Shown: positions 42,383-51,655, numbered from the stretch's first letter. The stretch is DNA of 64,000 nt from Casp-actino8 sp964563545 (GCA_964563545.1 CAZLXB010000007.1:1-64000), one strand, 5' to 3'. A program made the numbers and translations. Notes: a model not told the origin generated them from the sequence alone.

Positions 42383-43765
42383 CTAGGCGATCGTCGCGGC
42401 GGACACCCGTCTCAGTGCGTCGCGCATGAGTTCGTTCTCGAGCTCATCGGCGGTCAGAACGTTCGCATGAAGGAATCCCTGTTGCCGCTGACAGCCGAGT
42501 TCGCCGAGGAAACTCTCCTCGGCCGACGATTCCACCCCAGTGGCCGAGAGGACGAGATCGAGATCGTGTGCGAGGCCGGCGACCGCGCGGGCCATGGCTC
42601 TCGCGGTCGGTGTGCCGAGTCGGCGGGCATCGATGCGCAATTCGTCGAGGGGAAGTTCGGGGACCGAACCCAGGGCGATGGGAGAACCGGCCACGTCCTC
42701 GAGACAGACACGAGCCCCGGCATCACGCAGAGATTGCAGGACACGGTCGGCGCCCTCGGGATCATCGACGCGACTGGATTCGTGGAGATCGACAGTGAGT
42801 CGCTTTGGATCGATCCCCCGAAGGGACGAGGCGATCTGCCCGTCGCGCCAAGCTCGCGGTGTGCAACGTTGTGGAACGTTGACGCGGAACCGGAAGTCGA
42901 TCGGTAGCCCGATGGATGCCAGACGACGGATGATCGGGACGGATTGTGTCACGACCGACGACGTGATCTTCTCGAGAGTGCTCGGGTCGTCGACGAGAGC
43001 GAGGATCGTGGCCGCTGATCGGTGCGAGCCATCGGGGCCCACCCAACGCGCAAGAATCTCGGCGCCGATGAGTCGACCGCTCTCGACGTCGTACTCGGGT
43101 TGGAAGAACGGAACGATGTCCCCGGCGTCGATCGCGGCGCGGAGTCGACGCTCGTCGGCCGATCGGCGATCGAATTCGTTGCGCATGTCGTTGGTGAATT
43201 CGTCGATGCGGCCGCGCCCGTTCTCCTTGGCGCGGTGCAGTGCGATGTTGGCGTATCCGATGATCTCGGCCGCCGATGATCCAGCCCAGGGTCCTCGGGC
43301 GATTCCGGTGCTGGTTCCGACCCGCAAGAGGCGGCCATTGATCTCGATGGGCTCGACGATCGAGGCGGCGATGCGTTCGGCGAGGCGGTGGGCGCGCGTC
43401 GGCGAACCATCGCTCGGACACACCACTACGAATTCGTCGCCACCGAGGCGGGCCGCCAGGCAGTCGTCGGCGATCACCTCGCTGACACGGCGACCGACCA
43501 CGGCGAGGATCTCGTCTCCGGCGGCATGACCGAGCGAGTCGTTGATCGTCTTGAAGCGATCGAGATCGAGATACAAGATGCTGAAGTCGGCGAGGTCGGA
43601 GGTCAACCGTTCGGCCAGGTTCTCGAGGAGGCCGGCGCGATTCAAGAGTCCCGTGAGGAGATCGTGGGTCGCGCGGTGGTCGAGGTGGCGTTGGCGCGTG
43701 ATGACGACCCGCACTCCCGCGAGTGCGCCCAAGCAAGCGACACCGATGACGAGACCGATCAACAC
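42383..43765 (-). CDS. GGDEF-EAL protein with degenerate EAL domain
   Basis: A c-di-GMP-type signalling protein of 460 aa. An N-terminal TM (about 2-20) is followed directly by GGDEF (about 30-190) with intact LGGDEF and the DxLTGLLNR, DLDRFK and DSLGHAAGD segments, so diguanylate cyclase activity is plausible. The EAL domain (about 205-445) keeps AEILARW but has lost other catalytic residues: ATGVES replaces AEGVE, RID replaces KID and LEDVAG replaces DDFG. It is probably a cyclase with a non-catalytic sensing EAL. It lies 12 bp upstream of the EamA gene. Confidence 0.9.
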   Translation of the reverse strand: MLIGLVIGVACLGALAGVRVVITRQRHLDHRATHDLLTGLLNRAGLLENLAERLTSDLADFSILYLDLDRFKTINDSLGHAAGDEILAVVGRRVSEVIADDCLAARLGGDEFVVVCPSDGSPTRAHRLAERIAASIVEPIEINGRLLRVGTSTGIARGPWAGSSAAEIIGYANIALHRAKENGRGRIDEFTNDMRNEFDRRSADERRLRAAIDAGDIVPFFQPEYDVESGRLIGAEILARWVGPDGSHRSAATILALVDDPSTLEKITSSVVTQSVPIIRRLASIGLPIDFRFRVNVPQRCTPRAWRDGQIASSLRGIDPKRLTVDLHESSRVDDPEGADRVLQSLRDAGARVCLEDVAGSPIALGSVPELPLDELRIDARRLGTPTARAMARAVAGLAHDLDLVLSATGVESSAEESFLGELGCQRQQGFLHANVLTADELENELMRDALRRVSAATIA

Positions 43766-43807
43766 GCTGGGGTTATCGGCCCCCCGGCGGCTCGACTTGA
43801 GGAATCC

Positions 43808-44686
43808 TCAGCGGCGGCCGAGACGGGGGATGAGAAGAGGGGTACGGGCGGCGTATTCGGCCCAGCCCGGTCGCCGCTCGGCGCTGCGCTTCTCGGCCAG
43901 TGGGATGGAGGCGGTCAGGAACATCACGGTCATGGCCAGGGCTCCGATGCCCATCCACCACGAACCGGGGTCGGCGGCCAGGGCGAACAAGAAGAGTCCC
44001 CACCACCAGAGCATTTCGCCCAGGTAATTGGGGTGCCGCGACCGCGACCACAACCCGGTGTCGAGGACATCGCCGGTCTGCTTGGTTCGGTTGAAGCGAC
44101 GGAGGTCGACGTCGGCGAAGTGCTCGAGTCCGGTCCCGACGAGGGTGACAAGTGCGGCGACCACATCGAGCGCACCGAACGAACGACCGGTGGCGGTCGA
44201 GGCGGCGACGAGAGGCAATGAACCGAGGGTCACGACGATCAGTGGGAAGAGGTGAACCGATGTGAGGCTCACCAGCCATCGGGGCATCGGAGCGTCCCGG
44301 TAGAGCTTCTGGTAGCGCCAATCCTCGTGGTGGAGCCCGGGCCAGCCGATCGACCAATTGGCCGTGAGCCGGATACCCCAAGCGAGCGCGCAGATCACGA
44401 CCAGCCAACGCCGGCTCGCATCACTCGCATCGTTGACGCTGGCGAACCAGATCGCGATCGCGGGAGGCATCACACTCCACCAGGCATCGAAGGTGGATCC
44501 GTTGCCCACGATCTGCGAGGCGACGTAGAGGAACGCCACCGACGTGCCGTATCCACCAATGAGGGCGAGGATGGGTGAGTCGGAGCCGATGAGGCTCGCC
44601 ACCAAGATGCCGAGTGGCACGGCGATCGCGTAGAGAAGCACGATCAGTGCGAACGACTGGGCACGGGTGCGGGGGACCGGGTTCAT
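43808..44686 (-). CDS. DUF1295 / steroid 5-alpha-reductase-like membrane protein
   Basis: A 292-aa polytopic protein with about six to seven TM helices. The C-terminal signature of isoprenylcysteine methyltransferase/steroid reductase-like proteins is present: GLWSRSRHPNYLGEMLWWWG, then EKRSAERRPGWAEYAARTPLLIP. An NADPH- or SAM-dependent lipid modification is possible; none is proven. The ATG at 44686 (MNPVPRTRAQ) fits the first TM. It is paralogous to 45758-46534 on the other strand, with an acyltransferase between. Its stop is 42 bp before the GGDEF start. Confidence 0.85.
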   Translation of the reverse strand: MNPVPRTRAQSFALIVLLYAIAVPLGILVASLIGSDSPILALIGGYGTSVAFLYVASQIVGNGSTFDAWWSVMPPAIAIWFASVNDASDASRRWLVVICALAWGIRLTANWSIGWPGLHHEDWRYQKLYRDAPMPRWLVSLTSVHLFPLIVVTLGSLPLVAASTATGRSFGALDVVAALVTLVGTGLEHFADVDLRRFNRTKQTGDVLDTGLWSRSRHPNYLGEMLWWWGLFLFALAADPGSWWMGIGALAMTVMFLTASIPLAEKRSAERRPGWAEYAARTPLLIPRLGRR

Positions 44687-44760
44687 ACCGTCATTGTTGC
44701 CGTTCGGCATCGGGGGTGCGCACACGGAGGCCCACGACCGAAGGGTCGAGTCGGAAGGCG

Positions 44761-44766
44761 TACGAT
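44761..44766 (+). promoter_or_regulatory. -10 hexamer TACGAT, leaderless acyltransferase
   Basis: TACGAT ends 6 nt before the ATG at 44773, with no ribosome site between. Confidence 0.5.
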
Positions 44767-44772
44767 CGGTCC

Positions 44773-45756
44773 ATGAAGCGACGCCTGATCTCGATACCGG
44801 GGTTGTACGTCGGTGGACTTCTGCTCACGGTCCTGTTCCCCGTCTGGTTCCCGATCGTCGCGTTGATCGATCTGTTCCGTCGTCGCTTCCGTTTACCGAT
44901 CGCACGCTTGCTCGGTTTCGCGGTCCTGTGGGCGATCACCGAGATCATCGGGGTGACGGTGGCCTTCGTTCTCTGGATCACCGGGCAGTCGCGCCGACTG
45001 TCGGCCCACTTCGCTCTTCAGAGATGGTGGGCCCGACGCCTCATGTGGGCACTGCGTGTCTCCTGTGGTGTTCGGGTGCAGGTGGAGAACGTCGAGGCTC
45101 TTCGACCGGGACCGACGGTATTGCTCGCGCGCCACGCGAGTTTGGCCGACTCGCTGGTTTCGGCGTACGCGGTCACCTCGGGAGCACGTCTGCGCCCGCG
45201 TTATGTGCTGAAGCGCGAACTCCTGAGCGAACCGTGCCTCGACGTGGTGGGCAATCGTCTGCCGAACCACTTCCTCGATCGCGGGGCCAATGATTCGGCG
45301 CCGGAACTGGCGGCGCTCTCGGCATTGACCCAAGGCATGGCTACCGACGACATCGGCGTGATCTTCCCCGAAGGAACTCGGGCCAACCCGGAGAAGCGCG
45401 CGCGGGCCCTCGAAAAGATCGCGGCGGCCGATCCCGCCCGAGCCGAACGTCTCCGCGCACTCCGCCATCTACTTCCGCCGCGTCCGGCCGGAGCACTCGC
45501 GATGTTGCGCGGTTGTCCTTCGGCGGACGTGATCATGGCGTGGCACGTCGGTTTCGAGGGCCTCGACACCTTTGGCGGAATCCTGCGAGCAGTGGGTCGT
45601 CCCTTGCGACCGGTTCGTTTCGTGGTCCGTCGGGTTCCGCGTGTCGAGGTGCCCGATGTGGGCGATGCCGACTCGGCATCGTTCGTCGAATGGCTCGATC
45701 AGCAATGGTTGCAGATGGACCGCGAAGTCGACGCGGCTCTCTCGGGAAGGAACTGA
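44773..45756 (+). CDS. 1-acyl-glycerol-phosphate acyltransferase-like (PlsC family)
   Basis: A membrane-associated acyltransferase of 327 aa. Two N-terminal TM helices (about 8-28 and 47-67) precede the PlsC domain with the HxxxxD motif HASLAD and FPEGTR. The protein is longer than typical PlsC owing to the N-terminal helices and a C-terminal extension after PRVEVPDV. The acyl acceptor may be lysophosphatidate or another lipid. The DUF1295 gene begins 1 bp after the stop, implying a shared lipid pathway and one transcript. Confidence 0.88.
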   Translation: MKRRLISIPGLYVGGLLLTVLFPVWFPIVALIDLFRRRFRLPIARLLGFAVLWAITEIIGVTVAFVLWITGQSRRLSAHFALQRWWARRLMWALRVSCGVRVQVENVEALRPGPTVLLARHASLADSLVSAYAVTSGARLRPRYVLKRELLSEPCLDVVGNRLPNHFLDRGANDSAPELAALSALTQGMATDDIGVIFPEGTRANPEKRARALEKIAAADPARAERLRALRHLLPPRPAGALAMLRGCPSADVIMAWHVGFEGLDTFGGILRAVGRPLRPVRFVVRRVPRVEVPDVGDADSASFVEWLDQQWLQMDREVDAALSGRN

Positions 45757-45757
45757 T

Positions 45758-46534
45758 ATGGGAGATGTGATGTTCGCCTCCGCGGTGGCGATCCTGATTC
45801 TGATGGTGACGACATGGGTCGTGAGCGTGGTGATCAAGAACGCCTCGATCGTCGACATCGTGTGGGGGCTCGGATTCGTGGTCGTCGCCTGGGTCGGGCG
45901 CGCGGTCGGTGATGGCAATGACGCCCGCCAGTGGCTCCTCACCCTTCTCACCACTCTGTGGGGCGGGCGTCTCGCCGGTTACCTCGCGTGGCGCAACACG
46001 GGTCACGGTGAGGACTTCCGCTATCGCAGCATGCGCAAGCGGTGGGGTGCCCGCTTCCCACTGGTGAGCCTCGTCACGGTGTTCGGACTGCAGGGAACAC
46101 TGATGTGGATCGTTTCCCTTGGTGTTCAACTCGGTCAAGCCGACGAAACACCGGATCTCGGATGGCTCGCGGTCATCGGAGTTCTCGTGTACGCAGTCGG
46201 GCTCTTCTTCGAAGTGGTCGGTGATGCCCAACTGACCAAGTTCAAGTCGGATCCGAATTCGGCTGGCAAGGTGATGGATCGAGGTCTGTGGCGCTACACG
46301 CGCCATCCCAATTACTTCGGGGACGCGTGCGTGTGGTGGGGTCTGGCATTGATCGCCGCCGAAACCGGAAGCGGGGCATGGGGTCTCATCGGTGCCGCAC
46401 TGATGTCGTTCTTCCTGAGGCGAGTGTCGGGCGTGACCATGCTCGAGCGCTCGCTCAAGAAACGTCGTGAGGGATACGCCGACTACATCGCGCGAACGAG
46501 TCCCTTCCTGCCGCGCCCTCCCAAGCGAAGCTGA
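45758..46534 (+). CDS. DUF1295 / steroid 5-alpha-reductase-like membrane protein
   Basis: A 258-aa polytopic protein. Motifs: NASIVDIVWGLGF near the N-terminus, GHGEDFRYRSMRKRWG in a loop, and the terminal GLWRYTRHPNYFGDACVWWG with ERSLKKRREGYADYIARTSP. It is shorter than its paralogue at 43808-44686 but has the same C-terminal signature. Family members are often found with fatty-acid or cyclopropane/sterol genes. It is tightly coupled to the acyltransferase one base upstream. The start ATG at 45758 follows GGAAGG. Confidence 0.87.
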   Translation: MGDVMFASAVAILILMVTTWVVSVVIKNASIVDIVWGLGFVVVAWVGRAVGDGNDARQWLLTLLTTLWGGRLAGYLAWRNTGHGEDFRYRSMRKRWGARFPLVSLVTVFGLQGTLMWIVSLGVQLGQADETPDLGWLAVIGVLVYAVGLFFEVVGDAQLTKFKSDPNSAGKVMDRGLWRYTRHPNYFGDACVWWGLALIAAETGSGAWGLIGAALMSFFLRRVSGVTMLERSLKKRREGYADYIARTSPFLPRPPKRS

Positions 46535-46554
46535 GTCAGCGGGGTCCACTCATC

Positions 46555-46560
46555 TAGGGT
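46555..46560 (+). promoter_or_regulatory. -10 hexamer TAGGGT, leaderless YitT/YczE-like gene
   Basis: TAGGGT ends 6 nt before the GTG at 46567 and no Shine-Dalgarno intervenes. Confidence 0.45.
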
Positions 46561-46566
46561 GAGTCG

Positions 46567-47214
46567 GTGCCCGATGACGAACGCCGAAACAACGCGCGTT
46601 CGTTCACCTTCCGAGCGGTGGCTTTGTTCGTGTCTTTCGCCGTGGTGGCGGAAGGCATCGCGCTCATGGTGTCGTCCCATCTCGGAGTGTCGCCGGCCGA
46701 CATCTTGAGCACCGGTGGCGCCGAGCGGCTCGGAATCGGCGTGGGAACCATGGGCTGGATCTCCGGCGCGATCTTCACCCTTTTGGCATGGTCGTTGAAG
46801 CGGCCTCCGCAGTGGGGAACGTTGGTGGGGGCATTGTTCGTGGGTTACTTCGTGAACATCGCGATCGATCTGACTCCCGAACCCGAGGCCCTGGTCGCTC
46901 GCATACCGATGCTTCTCATCGGCCTCACTCTCATCTACACCGCGGTGTCGATCGGAGTCGCCACGACCCTCGGCACCGGGCCGATGGAACTTCTCATGCT
47001 CGGACTGGCCGACAAGGGGATGAGCGTGCAGGTCGCGCGTTGGGGTCTCGAGGCCGTCATCTTCGTGATCGGCGTGATTTTGGGAGGCGAGCTCGGTGTC
47101 GGAACGGTCCTCTTCGTCGTCCTCACCGGTCCGGTACTCGCCCGCACGATTCCCCCGTGCGTGGAGTTCATGGGAACGACCGTGATGATGACGCCGAAGG
47201 GCTTCGACGCGTGA
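46567..47214 (+). CDS. YitT/YczE-family membrane protein
   Basis: A 215-aa integral membrane protein with about five or six TM helices, of the YczE/YyaS/YitT group. The pattern ALMVSSHLGVSPADIL and the repeat-like ATTLGTGPMELLMLGLAD are family-typical glycine-proline re-entrant turns. Function in the family is poorly defined (membrane transport or regulatory roles proposed). It starts with GTG at 46567, and the gene ends 3 bp before the convergent CoA-transferase stop. Confidence 0.8.
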   Translation: MPDDERRNNARSFTFRAVALFVSFAVVAEGIALMVSSHLGVSPADILSTGGAERLGIGVGTMGWISGAIFTLLAWSLKRPPQWGTLVGALFVGYFVNIAIDLTPEPEALVARIPMLLIGLTLIYTAVSIGVATTLGTGPMELLMLGLADKGMSVQVARWGLEAVIFVIGVILGGELGVGTVLFVVLTGPVLARTIPPCVEFMGTTVMMTPKGFDA

Positions 47215-47217
47215 CGA

Positions 47218-48453
47218 TCACCCGCGCGGCAGGCGGCTCGACAGGACCCCAGCGCGTTCGAGTTCGTCGATTTCGTCGTCGCTGAGCCCGGCCATGTCGC
47301 GCAGGACCGCGCGGTTGTCCTCGCCCCGATAGCGGGGTTCGCCGTGCACACCCACGTCGGCATCACGAAAATGCCACGGTGAGTTCGGCACTCGAATGAA
47401 GCCACCGATGCGGTCGGGGATTTCGGTGATCGCCCCCCGGGCCGCGGCCCAGTCGGTGGTGGCGAGTTCGCGCACGCTTCGGACCACACCCATGGCCAGA
47501 CCGTGTTGCGCGCACCGATTCTCGAACGTCTCGGCATCGGGCACGGTGCGCGCCCATTGCGTCATCTCGGCACGCAGAAGGTCGAAGTTTTCGAGACGTG
47601 ACGCAACCGACCCGAATCGCGGGTCGTCGGCGAGGTGCGGACGACCCATCACGGCGAGCATGATCTCGAACGTGCCACGTTCGGCCGGGTGTCCGCTGAT
47701 GACCACCGTGGTGCCGTCGGCCACTTGCAGGATCGGATAGTCGCCGGGCTGGAACGAGCGAATCCAGTTCGGATCGATCGGGCCGTCGAAGAGTTGGTCG
47801 TGCGCATGTTCGTTGACGTAGAGCATCGTCTCGGCCATCGATACGTCGATGCGGTCGCCTCGTCCGGTCTTCTCGCGCCGATACAGAGCGGCGAGGATCG
47901 CCGATGTGGTCTCTAGTGCGGTGTAAGTGTCGGCGTGCGACCACGGATCGTTCACGTAGTTGCCGCTCGATTCGCCCTGCATCCGGGTGAGCCCGCTCTC
48001 GGCCCCGATCACCGTGGCGTACGCCCGTCGGTGCACCCATGGGCCGTCGGCGCCGTAGCCGCTGATCGAGGCGTACACGAGTCGGGGGTTGCGAGACGCG
48101 AGGTCGTCGTATCCGAGGCCGAGTCGATCCATCACGCCGGCGCGGTAGTTCTCCACCAGGACGTCGGCACGATCGGCCAGGAGGCGGAACACCCGAGCCC
48201 CCTCGCTGCTCGACAGATCGATGCTCATGCACTTCTTACCGGCGTTCTGTTGCATGAAGTAGGTGGCGAGTGATCCGACTCGCGGACTCGAGAACCGCGT
48301 GAGGTCTCCATCGGGTGGCTCGATCTTGATGACCTCGGCCCCGAAGTCCACGAGCATTCGGCCGCAATGTGGACCGGCGAGCACACGCGTCAGATCCAGA
48401 ACACGGATTCCGGCGAGTGGCGCCTTCGATTCGTGGGCGGACGGTGTGGCCAC
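47218..48453 (-). CDS. CaiB/BaiF-type (class III) CoA transferase
   Basis: It transfers CoA between carboxylic acids through an aspartyl-CoA thioester. The protein is 411 aa, standard for the family. Signature pieces: LAGIRVLDLTRVLAGPHCGRMLVDFGAEVIK-type N-terminus, NAGKKCMSIDL, ADVLVENYRAGVMDRLGLGYDDL with the region of the catalytic Asp, and ISGYGADGPW. The GTG at 48453 follows CATCAT by 6 nt. It is divergent from the cyclase gene. The substrate is unknown; beta-oxidation or racemase-linked activation of a branched acid is plausible. Confidence 0.93.
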   Translation of the reverse strand: MATPSAHESKAPLAGIRVLDLTRVLAGPHCGRMLVDFGAEVIKIEPPDGDLTRFSSPRVGSLATYFMQQNAGKKCMSIDLSSSEGARVFRLLADRADVLVENYRAGVMDRLGLGYDDLASRNPRLVYASISGYGADGPWVHRRAYATVIGAESGLTRMQGESSGNYVNDPWSHADTYTALETTSAILAALYRREKTGRGDRIDVSMAETMLYVNEHAHDQLFDGPIDPNWIRSFQPGDYPILQVADGTTVVISGHPAERGTFEIMLAVMGRPHLADDPRFGSVASRLENFDLLRAEMTQWARTVPDAETFENRCAQHGLAMGVVRSVRELATTDWAAARGAITEIPDRIGGFIRVPNSPWHFRDADVGVHGEPRYRGEDNRAVLRDMAGLSDDEIDELERAGVLSSRLPRG

Positions 48454-48511
48454 GACCCCATGATGGTCGCCGGCGATGCTCGGTTCGTCATCGCATGACC
48501 GGAGAGCGGGA

Positions 48512-48517
48512 TACGGT
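48512..48517 (+). promoter_or_regulatory. -10 hexamer TACGGT, leaderless cyclase-family gene
   Basis: TACGGT ends 6 nt before the ATG at 48524. It is the same hexamer as at rsgA, the acyl-CoA dehydrogenase and the SDR at 26596. Confidence 0.5.
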
Positions 48518-48523
48518 CGCACC

Positions 48524-49549
48524 ATGGCGAGCCACGTGTCAGGAGCCGATTCCGAAATCCCCGACTACGACCAACTTCCGCTTCGCGGCGGACGACGAGC
48601 GAGTTGGGACATCTGGCCGGAACCCGACGGCCGCTTCTTCGGAAATCTGAATCTTCTGACCCCCGAACGCGTGGTGGCCGCGGCCGGTCTGATCCGCCAA
48701 GGTCAGGTGTTCCCGATGAACTGGAGCATGGGTCTGCCCGATCCCCCGTTGTTCGGTCGCCAACCCTTCGCTCACGAGGTGACCGGGGGCGGCACGAGTA
48801 CGAGTCATGACGACGTCCTGCACGGCTGGAACACACAGTCGAGCAGCCAGTGGGACGGCTTCCGACACATCCGAAATCATGCGGCCCTGCAGAGCGAGGA
48901 CGGCAGTGGTCATTTCGGTGGCGTCGACGACGAAGAACACGGCATCGATCATTGGGCACGACGTGGAATCGCTGGTCGGGCCGTGCTCGCCGATCTGGGT
49001 CGATGGCGGGAGTCGATCGGTCGACCGATCCGTTGTGACGACGCCGACGCGATCGAGCCGTCGGAGATCGAGGAGTGTCTTCACGCGCAGGGCACGCGTC
49101 GAGAGCCCGGTGACGTCCTACTTCTCCGATTCGGCTGGATCTCCTGGTACGAACGACAGAATCGCACGGTGCGGGAGCGGATCGCCGGGGTCGATTCGTT
49201 GCGTACACCGGGTCTGCGATCGGGAGAGGAGCTCGCTCGTGTCTTGTGGAATCTCCGTGTGGCTGCGGTCGGTTGCGACAACCCGGCCGTCGAGGTGTGG
49301 CCACCGGGTGCGGCGACCACACCCGAGCACGAAGCCGAGGTGCGGAGTGACCGGACCCGTCTGCACGAGATCTTCACCCACACTTTGTTGCTTCCGATGC
49401 TCGGAATTCCGCTCGGCGAGATGTGGTATCTCGACGCGCTCGCCGAGCACTGTGTGGCGGCCGGACGTTACGAGTGCTTCTTCGTCTCGGCCCCGCTCAA
49501 TCTTCCGCGTGGTGTGGCGAGTCCGCCCAACGCGGTCGCCATCGTCTGA
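48524..49549 (+). CDS. Cyclase-family protein (kynurenine formamidase fold)
   Basis: A metal-dependent hydrolase of the cyclase fold, 341 aa, longer than kynurenine formamidase (about 210). The core motif reads NTQSSSQWDGFRH, the variant of HxGTHxDxPxH found in long cyclase-like hydrolases. Later residues include GDVLLLRFGW, CDNPAVEVW and HTLLLPMLGIPLGE. Relatives hydrolyse amide or ester bonds, for instance in isatin breakdown. An SDR starts 28 bp downstream. Substrate unknown. Confidence 0.87.
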   Translation: MASHVSGADSEIPDYDQLPLRGGRRASWDIWPEPDGRFFGNLNLLTPERVVAAAGLIRQGQVFPMNWSMGLPDPPLFGRQPFAHEVTGGGTSTSHDDVLHGWNTQSSSQWDGFRHIRNHAALQSEDGSGHFGGVDDEEHGIDHWARRGIAGRAVLADLGRWRESIGRPIRCDDADAIEPSEIEECLHAQGTRREPGDVLLLRFGWISWYERQNRTVRERIAGVDSLRTPGLRSGEELARVLWNLRVAAVGCDNPAVEVWPPGAATTPEHEAEVRSDRTRLHEIFTHTLLLPMLGIPLGEMWYLDALAEHCVAAGRYECFFVSAPLNLPRGVASPPNAVAIV

Positions 49550-49577
49550 ACCCACGTGCCTGTGACAGGATCGGGTC

Positions 49578-50420
49578 ATGTCCCGATCAGACTCTTCACT
49601 TTCCGGCAACGTCGCACTCGTCACCGGTGGCGGCTCCGGGATCGGCCTCGGCTGCGCCCGCGAACTGGTGATCGACGGCGCGACCGTCGTCCTTGCCGCT
49701 CGCAACACCGATCGACTCGAGTCGGCGGCCGCCGATCTGCGATCGGTGGCGCAGGGAGGCGCGCAGGTTCACACCGTCTCGTGTGATGTGACCGATGAAG
49801 ACAGTGTTGCGGCGGCGTGCGCGACCGCGGCGACCCACGGTCGATTCACGATGGTGGTCGCCAACGCGGGCTACGGAACCGGCGGACCGATCCACCTGAC
49901 TCCACTCGCCGACTGGAACGGGGTGATCGGCACCAATCTCACCGGTGCGTTCCTGACGATCAAGCACTCGGTCTCTCATCTCGCCGCCAACGGCGGCGGT
50001 TCGATCGTGGCGATCTCATCGATCGCCGGTACCGCGACTCATCGTTTCATGACCCCGTACGACGTGTCGAAAGCCGGACTCGAGATGCTCGTGCGCCAGA
50101 CGGCCGACGAACTCGGATGTCGGAACATCCGCGCCAACGCGGTCCGGCCCGGTTTGGTTCCGACCGATGCAACGGCGGCGATGCTCGCCACCGAGGCCAT
50201 CGTGAACGATTATCTCGAGCAGATGCCGCTCGGTCGGGTGGGCACGACCGAGGACATCGGACGACTCGTGCGGTTCCTGCTCGGACCCGAGAGTTCGTGG
50301 ATCACCGGAACCTGCATCAGCATCGACGGCGGACACCATCTGCGTCGCGGTCCGAACATCGAGCCGTTCATGGAGATGGCACTCGGCGATCTCCGCTACC
50401 CGAGCGGCCCGCCTCAGTGA
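49578..50420 (+). CDS. Short-chain dehydrogenase/reductase
   Basis: An NAD(P)-dependent SDR of 280 aa. VTGGGSGIGLGCARE is the cofactor site, VANAGYGTGG the NAG motif, SSIAGTATHRFMTPYDVSKAG holds Ser and YxxxK. The C-terminus extends about 20 residues past the canonical ISIDGGHHLR. The start has CAGGAT ending 6 nt upstream. It follows the cyclase gene and overlaps the convergent M20 gene by seven bases. Confidence 0.92.
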   Translation: MSRSDSSLSGNVALVTGGGSGIGLGCARELVIDGATVVLAARNTDRLESAAADLRSVAQGGAQVHTVSCDVTDEDSVAAACATAATHGRFTMVVANAGYGTGGPIHLTPLADWNGVIGTNLTGAFLTIKHSVSHLAANGGGSIVAISSIAGTATHRFMTPYDVSKAGLEMLVRQTADELGCRNIRANAVRPGLVPTDATAAMLATEAIVNDYLEQMPLGRVGTTEDIGRLVRFLLGPESSWITGTCISIDGGHHLRRGPNIEPFMEMALGDLRYPSGPPQ

Positions 50421-51643
50421 GCCGCTAGGTGATTGAGCGCGGCCGCGCTGTAGAGAGCGATCCCGGTCGACATGGCCGCCTCGTCGTAGAACACCCGGTT
50501 CGAGTGGTTGGGAGCTGCCGTCGCGGGATTGCGATCGTGAGGTGTGGCCCCGAGGAAGACGAGTGCTCCCGGAATGCGTTCGAGAACCACGCCGAAGTCC
50601 TCGGCTCCCATGACCGGAGTGGGTAGCTCGATGAAACGGTCGGCACCACCGATCGTGCGCGCCAGGTCGGCGGCCACGTTGGCGTAATCCTTGTCGTTGA
50701 CCGTGACGTCGTAGCCGATCTGGAGATCGACCTCGACCTCGAGACCGTGAGCGGCAGCGATGCCCTCGGCGATCCGCCGAATGCCATCGTGGACCGATTT
50801 GCGGGTCGATTCGCTGATCGCGCGGATGGTGCCACCGATCTCGGCGATCTCGGGGATGACGTTGTACGCGGTGCCGGCGTGCAGACGCGTGACGGTGACG
50901 ACCGACGGATTGAAAACGCTGATTCGTCGCGTGATCATCGTTTGCAGTGCCTGCACGATCTCGCACGCGGCCGGAACCGGATCGAGAGTGCGATACGGCT
51001 CACTGCCGTGGCCGCCCTTGCCCACCACGCGGATGTCGAACGAATCACTCGATGCCATGAGCGGTCCGGGTCGTGAACTCATGAATCCGGTGGGGAGTGA
51101 CGACGTCGTGTGAATGGCGAAGGCACCGGTGATCGGTGAGGGTGCTCCGGATCGAAGCGCACCGACATCGAGCAGTCCCTCGTCGATCATGTGCTGGGCG
51201 CCGTGGTGACCCTCTTCTCCGGGCTGGAACATGAAGAGGACGCGGCCGTGGAGTTCGTCGCGGTGGCCACTCAGCAGGCGGGCCGCGCCCACGAGCATGG
51301 CCACGTGTGTGTCGTGGCCGCAGGCATGCATGGCACCATCCACACGCGAACCGAAGTCGAGGCCAGTGTCCTCCGGCATCGGCAGGGCGTCCATGTCACC
51401 GCGCAACAACATGGTGGGACCATCGTGGGTCCCCTCGAGGGTCGCGGCGATTCCTGACGTGGTCTCGTGGAGGGTGATGCCGAGCGGAAGTCCGTCGAGG
51501 GCCTCGAGGACCTGCTCTCGCGTTCGCGGAAGGTGATTGCCGATCTCGGGCCACTCGTGGAGCGAACGTCGAAGTGCGATCGCTCCGCTCTGGAAGTCGA
51601 GGGCTTCCTCGGCGAGCGTGGACGGAATCTTGGGCTCGGACAT
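50414..51643 (-). CDS. M20-family amidohydrolase/peptidase
   Basis: A zinc amidohydrolase of the IAA-amino acid hydrolase/HipO type, 409 aa. Metal and catalytic sites: LLRGDMDALPM, HACGHDTHVAMLVGA, FQPGEEGHHGAQHMIDEG, and the dimerisation domain in between. The late GAEDFGVVLERIPGALVFLG motif is characteristic. It removes an acyl or amino acid group from an amide. TAAGGT ends 6 nt before the ATG at 51643, implying a leaderless mRNA. The gene is divergent from the NUDIX operon. Confidence 0.94.
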   Translation of the reverse strand: MSEPKIPSTLAEEALDFQSGAIALRRSLHEWPEIGNHLPRTREQVLEALDGLPLGITLHETTSGIAATLEGTHDGPTMLLRGDMDALPMPEDTGLDFGSRVDGAMHACGHDTHVAMLVGAARLLSGHRDELHGRVLFMFQPGEEGHHGAQHMIDEGLLDVGALRSGAPSPITGAFAIHTTSSLPTGFMSSRPGPLMASSDSFDIRVVGKGGHGSEPYRTLDPVPAACEIVQALQTMITRRISVFNPSVVTVTRLHAGTAYNVIPEIAEIGGTIRAISESTRKSVHDGIRRIAEGIAAAHGLEVEVDLQIGYDVTVNDKDYANVAADLARTIGGADRFIELPTPVMGAEDFGVVLERIPGALVFLGATPHDRNPATAAPNHSNRVFYDEAAMSTGIALYSAAALNHLAAH

Positions 51644-51649
51644 GTCCCC

Positions 51650-51655
51650 ACCTTA
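51650..51655 (-). promoter_or_regulatory. -10 hexamer TAAGGT, leaderless M20 gene
   Basis: On the minus strand TAAGGT ends 6 nt before the ATG at 51643. Confidence 0.5.
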
